A stretch of DNA of 64,000 nucleotides from an uncultured Collinsella sp. GTDB lineage: Bacteria > Actinomycetota > Coriobacteriia > Coriobacteriales > Coriobacteriaceae. The position numbers were made by a program, and so were the translations under genes. This document shows positions 60,945 through 64,000 of the stretch, one piece after another. How positions within the stretch are numbered: position 1 is the stretch's first letter; every line of letters begins with the position of its first letter. The stretch covers positions 1 through 64,000 of the forward strand of contig CABUQG010000006.1 in assembly GCA_902493535.1 (NCBI GenBank). The letters are read 5' to 3'. Below the pieces are notes generated by a model. That model made no database searches and was not told where the DNA came from. It saw nothing but the letters and a program-made list of their open reading frames with translations.

Positions 60945-61601
60945 TCACCTCGTCGCTCTCTTGAGCGCGGCGAACACATCGCGCATCGCCGCGTCGCTTC
61001 CTTCCTCAGAGCCGTGTGAGCTGCGGCCTTTGCCGAGTTCGAACGCCTTGTGGGCGGCGTTCCAGGCCTCGACCTCCTGCCTGTTGTATTTGGTTGGCTT
61101 CGGCTTGGTCGCCGGGTTGCGGTAGTGGATGGCCGCGCCGAGCGGCGTGTCCTGCGGGCAGCCGCCCACGAGTGCCACGAACTCGGCAAAGCTGATGCGA
61201 CCGCGCACCTCGTCCCACTCGATGCCGTAGGCCTGGCGGAAGCTGGTGCGTATGCGCTCCGCGTCCTCCTCCAAGTCCCACAGCGGGGTCTCGTGCGGGC
61301 GGTCGCCGGTCAGGTCGAGTCCGCACATGTCCCATACCGCCGCGTCGCGCATCCGCACGAACTCGGCGGCGTCGTAGTCGCATGCGCACCACGCGTCCGC
61401 CCAGTCCACGAAGAACAGCGCCAGGAACTCGTCCCGGCGCTGGTCGTCGGACTTGTCCTCGTCGGTCAGCACATCGATGACGCGGATGATCGTGAGCGCG
61501 TCGTCGCGCACCAGCACCTCCTCGCCGTTCCACGGGTAGCGCGTGGCGCTCGTGCCGTCGGGCAGCCGCACCCGCTCGGCCGTGAGCGCGGCTGGCAGCA
61601 T
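60945..61601 (-). CDS. Phage Gp15-like tail assembly protein
   Basis: A 218-residue protein matching the Gp15 family that sits just before the tape measure gene in Gram-positive siphophages: IIRVIDVLTDEDKSDDQRRDEFLALFF, WDLEEDAERIRTSFRQAYGIEW and FAEFVALVGGCPQDTPLG. It likely acts in tail assembly with the tape measure protein. Start and upstream stop overlap (TAATG), which argues for reinitiation rather than frameshifting. Confidence 0.8.
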   Translation of the reverse strand: MLPAALTAERVRLPDGTSATRYPWNGEEVLVRDDALTIIRVIDVLTDEDKSDDQRRDEFLALFFVDWADAWCACDYDAAEFVRMRDAAVWDMCGLDLTGDRPHETPLWDLEEDAERIRTSFRQAYGIEWDEVRGRISFAEFVALVGGCPQDTPLGAAIHYRNPATKPKPTKYNRQEVEAWNAAHKAFELGKGRSSHGSEEGSDAAMRDVFAALKRATR

Positions 61602-62104
61602 TACTTGCCGCCCTTCTTCTTGCGCTTGGCCTTGGCGCGGCGCTGGGCGCGGTTGAGCGCCTGGACCTGATCGGCGCGCTCGCTGTATGCAAGGCCGCAC
61701 GCCATCAGCTGCTCGCTGGTCGCGTGGCGCGCCAACATGTTGAGGAACGTGGCGAAGACCTCGCCCAGGATGCGGATGTTCTCCTCGGGCGCGATGGGGC
61801 CCTCGTCGCCGCCCATCCACGCGAGCAGCTGCTCCCAGCCCTCGGTGCCGATGAACGCCGAGATGGTGCGCTTCATGAGGCGGGCCTGCGCGGCGTTGGC
61901 CTCGGCCGCCTTCTCGGGGGTGTCGGCCTCGCGGGCCATCTGCTCGTTGGCCTGCGCGCGGTCGATGGCGTTGCCGACCTTGGCCAGGTACTCCTCGATG
62001 TGCTTGTCGTCGAACCACACGCGGAAGCGCGGCGTGTCGGGGTTCTCCTCGGGGTCCTCGAAGAACACGTCCTCGTACGCGCGGATGTTTTTCAGAAGTT
62101 CCAT
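61601..62104 (-). CDS. Tail assembly chaperone (gpG-like)
   Basis: A 167-residue acidic-then-basic protein (ENPDTPRFRVWFDDKHIEEYLAKV ... NRAQRRAKAKRKKKGGK) in the tail-chaperone position between major tail protein and tape measure. CGAAAGGGGCAACAA precedes the ATG. Its last codons are Lys-rich (AAGAAGAAGGGC), but no standard slippery heptamer for a -1 frameshift is present. Confidence 0.7.
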   Translation of the reverse strand: MELLKNIRAYEDVFFEDPEENPDTPRFRVWFDDKHIEEYLAKVGNAIDRAQANEQMAREADTPEKAAEANAAQARLMKRTISAFIGTEGWEQLLAWMGGDEGPIAPEENIRILGEVFATFLNMLARHATSEQLMACGLAYSERADQVQALNRAQRRAKAKRKKKGGK

Positions 62105-62212
62105 TTGTTGCCCCTTTCGTGAGCGGTGAGCGTCGGGCATAGAAAAGGGGCGCGGGCCGCTCACTAGCCCGCGCCCCCATGTCCAGGAGGTTATGTCTGG
62201 TGTCGCCTGCGG
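62105..62212 (-). terminator. Hairpin between MTP and chaperone genes
   Basis: GGGGCGCGGGC (62150-62160) and GCCCGCGCCCC (62167-62177) form a strong stem around CGCTCACTA on the plus strand; on the minus strand it is followed by a TTTTCT stretch. Partial termination here would raise major tail protein over later proteins. Confidence 0.65.
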
Positions 62213-62929
62213 CTACTTCGCCGCCACGGTGACCTTCACCTGCGTGCAGATGCTCGGCTTGGACGCGCAGCGCACGGTGATGACCGCCTCGCCTGCGGCC
62301 ACGCCCGTCACGTTGCCGTCGCTGTCGACGGTGGCCACTTCGGTGTTGCCCGATGCGAAGAAGCACTTGGCGTTCGCCTCGGCGGGCGTGACGGTCGGCG
62401 CGAGCTTCATGGACTTGCCCACGGCCGGGCCGGTCGGCGCGGTGCAGGTGACGCCCGTGGGCTGCTTGAGCTTGTTGGCGGGGATGTAGCGCATAGCGCC
62501 AGCGCCCGAGATTGTGCAGGAGAACGCGCCGGGGTCGGACGCCGCGCCCTGCTGCGAGCCGACGGTCAGGCCCAGGTAGGTGCAGTCGCCCTCCACCACG
62601 TCGCCGTTGGGGTCGGTGTGGCGGAAGTGGCCCGTGCGGCCCTCGCCGGTCTCAAGCGCCAGGCTGGCAACGAAGTCCTGCGCGGGGTCGCCGTAGCAGC
62701 GGTCGCCTGTGACCTCGTACTGCGGCTGCACGCTCTTCACCTTGTCGGTGGGAGTGCCGTAGCCGTCGTAGTAGTCCTTGGTCTCGGTGGTCTCGTTGGT
62801 GGTCGGCTTCACCTCGGTGATGCCGCGCGAGAAGATGGCCCACGTGGGGCTGGCCGCGTCTGGCGTAGTGTCGATCTCCAGCGCGCTCATGTAGTTGGGC
62901 GCGAAGCCCAGGTCTTGGTTCTTTGCCAT
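62213..62929 (-). CDS. Major tail protein with C-terminal Ig-like domain
   Basis: A 238-residue tail tube protein. The tube domain runs from the N-terminus (DLGFAPNYMSALEIDTTPD) through WAIFSRGITEVKPTTNETTETKDYYDGYGTPTDKVKSVQ to about residue 155. A BIG2-like Ig domain (PAEANAKCFFASGNTEVATVDSDGNVTGVAAGEAVITV) decorates the C-terminus. Such domains sit on the tail surface and may bind carbohydrates. The start at 62929 has AGAAGGGATAACG upstream. Confidence 0.88.
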   Translation of the reverse strand: MAKNQDLGFAPNYMSALEIDTTPDAASPTWAIFSRGITEVKPTTNETTETKDYYDGYGTPTDKVKSVQPQYEVTGDRCYGDPAQDFVASLALETGEGRTGHFRHTDPNGDVVEGDCTYLGLTVGSQQGAASDPGAFSCTISGAGAMRYIPANKLKQPTGVTCTAPTGPAVGKSMKLAPTVTPAEANAKCFFASGNTEVATVDSDGNVTGVAAGEAVITVRCASKPSICTQVKVTVAAK

Positions 62930-62931
62930 CG

Positions 62932-63330
62932 TTATCCCTTCTCTATGGTTATGGTCGCTTTGATTCGGAACTCCCACAGGTACGGCCCGCCCTCCGGCGG
63001 CGTTATCTCCTGCGGCTCTGTGTACAGCGCCGCGCTGGTGAAGCCGTAGGAGCCGGTGGGCGAGGACAGGTCGGCCCCGTCCAACGCGTCGGCCAGGTCG
63101 TAGGCGTCGCCCATGGCCTTGGCCTCGGAGGTGTCCTTCACGATGACCTGCAGCACGTATCCGACACGGCGGGTGCCGTCCATGTGGCGCACCGCGTCGG
63201 CCGTGGGCATGGGCCTCAGCACCACCGCGTCGTCGTGGCCGCGCGATGCTGCCAGGCGGGTGAGGAGCACCGGGCCGTAGCCCAGGGCCTCTATGGCGGC
63301 CTTCGCCGCCTCCATCACGTCCGGGGCCAT
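62932..63330 (-). CDS. Tail terminator / minor capsid-type protein
   Basis: A 132-residue protein in the tail-completion position: VMEAAKAAIEALGYGPVLLTRLAASRGHDDAVVLRPMPTADAVRHMDGTRRVGYVLQVIVKD recalls the minor capsid or tail-terminator proteins of siphophages. It starts 1 bp after the preceding stop codon (TGACATG). Confidence 0.65.
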   Translation of the reverse strand: MAPDVMEAAKAAIEALGYGPVLLTRLAASRGHDDAVVLRPMPTADAVRHMDGTRRVGYVLQVIVKDTSEAKAMGDAYDLADALDGADLSSPTGSYGFTSAALYTEPQEITPPEGGPYLWEFRIKATITIEKG

Positions 63331-63331
63331 G

Positions 63332-63682
63332 TCACGCCCCCTCGGTCAGGAGGTCGACGGCCAGGCGCTCCCAGTCCTCGCCGTGCGCTTCCTTCGCGGC
63401 CTTCGGCCAGTCGGCCTTGGCCCTCGGGTTCTTGCCGTGCTTGATGGAGCTGTCGGGCAGGTCGCGCACGTAGGCGGCGTAGTCGGCGTCCCATATGACG
63501 AGGCCCTGCCTGAAGTCGGAGGCGGCCTGCATGGAGTTGTGCATGCGCTTGGTGTCCTCTGGCGTGAACGCGTTCATGTCCTCGGCCACGCTCATGGCGA
63601 ACTTCACCTGCTTGGCCTCCAGCTCCTTCGCGCTGAAACGCTTCATGAGCTTGGTCAGGTCGACCGTAACTGCTGCGGGCAT
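63332..63682 (-). CDS. HK97-gp10-like / minor capsid protein
   Basis: A 116-residue head-tail joining protein: MKRFSAKELEAKQVKFAMSVAEDMNAFTPEDTKRMHNSMQAASDFRQG followed by IWDADYAAYVRDLPDSSIKHG, the pattern of gp10-like and minor capsid proteins. TGGAGGTGAGGTAGCC precedes the ATG at 63682; the longer frame upstream lies in the next gene. Confidence 0.72.
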   Translation of the reverse strand: MPAAVTVDLTKLMKRFSAKELEAKQVKFAMSVAEDMNAFTPEDTKRMHNSMQAASDFRQGLVIWDADYAAYVRDLPDSSIKHGKNPRAKADWPKAAKEAHGEDWERLAVDLLTEGA

Positions 63683-63684
63683 GG

Positions 63685-63978
63685 CTACCTCACCTCCAGT
63701 TCCCAGTGGTGGGGACGGGTGCCGAACGCGCGGCGGGGCGTGCACCTCGCCACGTTCATCCACTCGCCCCCGTCGATGCTCACGCGGCTGCCCACGGGCA
63801 CGTCGAACATGCCGGGGCTGTCCGCGCCGTCTGCTATCACGAGGCCCTGCGCGCCGTCGCCCAGGGCGTACTCGCGCACGAGCCACGCCGAGACGGGCTC
63901 GAAGCGCACGCGGCGCACCTCGACGGGCTGCTCGAACTCGCCGCCGTAGCCGCCCTCCATGGGCACCTTGACGGACAT
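63685..63978 (-). CDS. Putative head-tail joining / minor capsid protein, start uncertain
   Basis: A 97-residue protein from the ATG at 63978: GEFEQPVEVRRVRFEPVSAWLVREYALGDGAQGLVIADGADSPGMFDVPVGSRVSIDGGEWMNVARC. It resembles the small head-completion proteins placed before gp10-like genes. No ribosome site precedes this ATG, and the frame is open to the window edge, so the true start may lie outside. Confidence 0.6.
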   Translation of the reverse strand: MSVKVPMEGGYGGEFEQPVEVRRVRFEPVSAWLVREYALGDGAQGLVIADGADSPGMFDVPVGSRVSIDGGEWMNVARCTPRRAFGTRPHHWELEVR

Positions 63979-64000
63979 GGTGGAGGGCCGCGCCGAGCGC

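Larger units (their letters stand above)
48384..64000 (-). mobile_element. Siphovirus-type prophage, late genes, right part missing
   Basis: From the tmRNA 3' end to the window edge all genes run leftwards and form a tail, host-recognition and lysis module: head-tail joining proteins, major tail protein, assembly proteins, tape measure, Dit, Tal, baseplate, DGR and lysis genes. Stop and start codons overlap repeatedly (TGATG, ATGA, TAATG). The composition is uniformly GC-rich and lacks host repeats. Head, packaging, replication and integrase genes must lie beyond 64000. One attachment core is expected within or close to the 3' end of ssrA. Confidence 0.93.

Noticed and set aside
61595..61625. 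Programmed -1 frameshift between the two tail assembly genes
   Set aside because: No slippery heptamer is found and the genes overlap by TAATG, which explains coupling without frameshifting.

Overview
The window looks like a chromosome segment of a high-GC gut actinobacterium of the class Coriobacteriia, most likely Collinsella. This is an inference from gene content, codon use, the MoaC-MobB fusion, LPxTG pili and dispersed palindromes; no database was searched. About 48 kb is host chromosome. The last 15.6 kb is the late-gene part of a siphovirus-type prophage lying against the 3' end of the tmRNA gene and running off the right edge.

Layout. 0.3-2.2 kb: a STAND/AAA-type ATPase behind seven 10-bp tandem repeats, and a YczE/YitT-like membrane protein with a long structured leader. 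2.6-6.9 kb: a GntR regulator, KDPG aldolase (eda), a PfkB-type 2-keto-3-deoxygluconate kinase (kdgK) and a divergent LacI regulator. The kdgK-eda transcript and the YczE transcript share a -10 element, an operator-like palindrome, a long hairpin (element B) and a second structured leader (element A). 7-9 kb: glnA and a GlnR-like orphan regulator. 9.2-13.4 kb: HtrA protease and LigA. 13.4-15 kb: an AT-richer island with a Tat-exported cysteine-peptidase-like protein and a lipoprotein. 15-21 kb: a frameshifted MerR regulator, a MATE exporter and a heterodimeric ABC exporter. 21-28 kb: a nuclease-fold candidate, moaA, a moaC-mobB fusion, an MFS transporter and a HAD phosphatase, separated by two families of palindromic repeats. 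28-36 kb: a pilus locus (choice-of-anchor A adhesin with a G9 tract, backbone pilin, class C sortase) followed by remnants of a GH4 glycosidase and of another pilin. 36-39.6 kb: two small proteins, an AbiE-like toxin-antitoxin pair and a second sortase. 39.9-43.4 kb: gatCAB. 43.4-47.8 kb: a duplicated non-coding unit with terminators, a DUF6110 protein with a P1B ATPase, a PIN toxin-antitoxin pair and an unknown protein. 48.0-48.4 kb: ssrA (tmRNA).

The prophage is transcribed leftwards: head-tail completion proteins, major tail protein with an Ig-like tail, two tail-assembly proteins, tape measure, Dit, Tal, a small protein, a BppU-like baseplate protein, and then a complete diversity-generating retroelement (DGR): target gene with its variable repeat (VR), Avd, template repeat (TR) and reverse transcriptase. 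Holin, amidase endolysin and a small membrane or lipoprotein gene follow. VR and TR are identical over 124 bp including all 23 template adenines, so this copy appears undiversified. The integrase, repressor, terminase and capsid genes must lie beyond the window.

The strongest leads are the prophage DGR, the paired leader elements A and B of the KDG regulon with the membrane protein they tie to it, the tandem terminator-bounded non-coding units after gatB, and the contingency-type tracts in the pilus adhesin and the merR gene.
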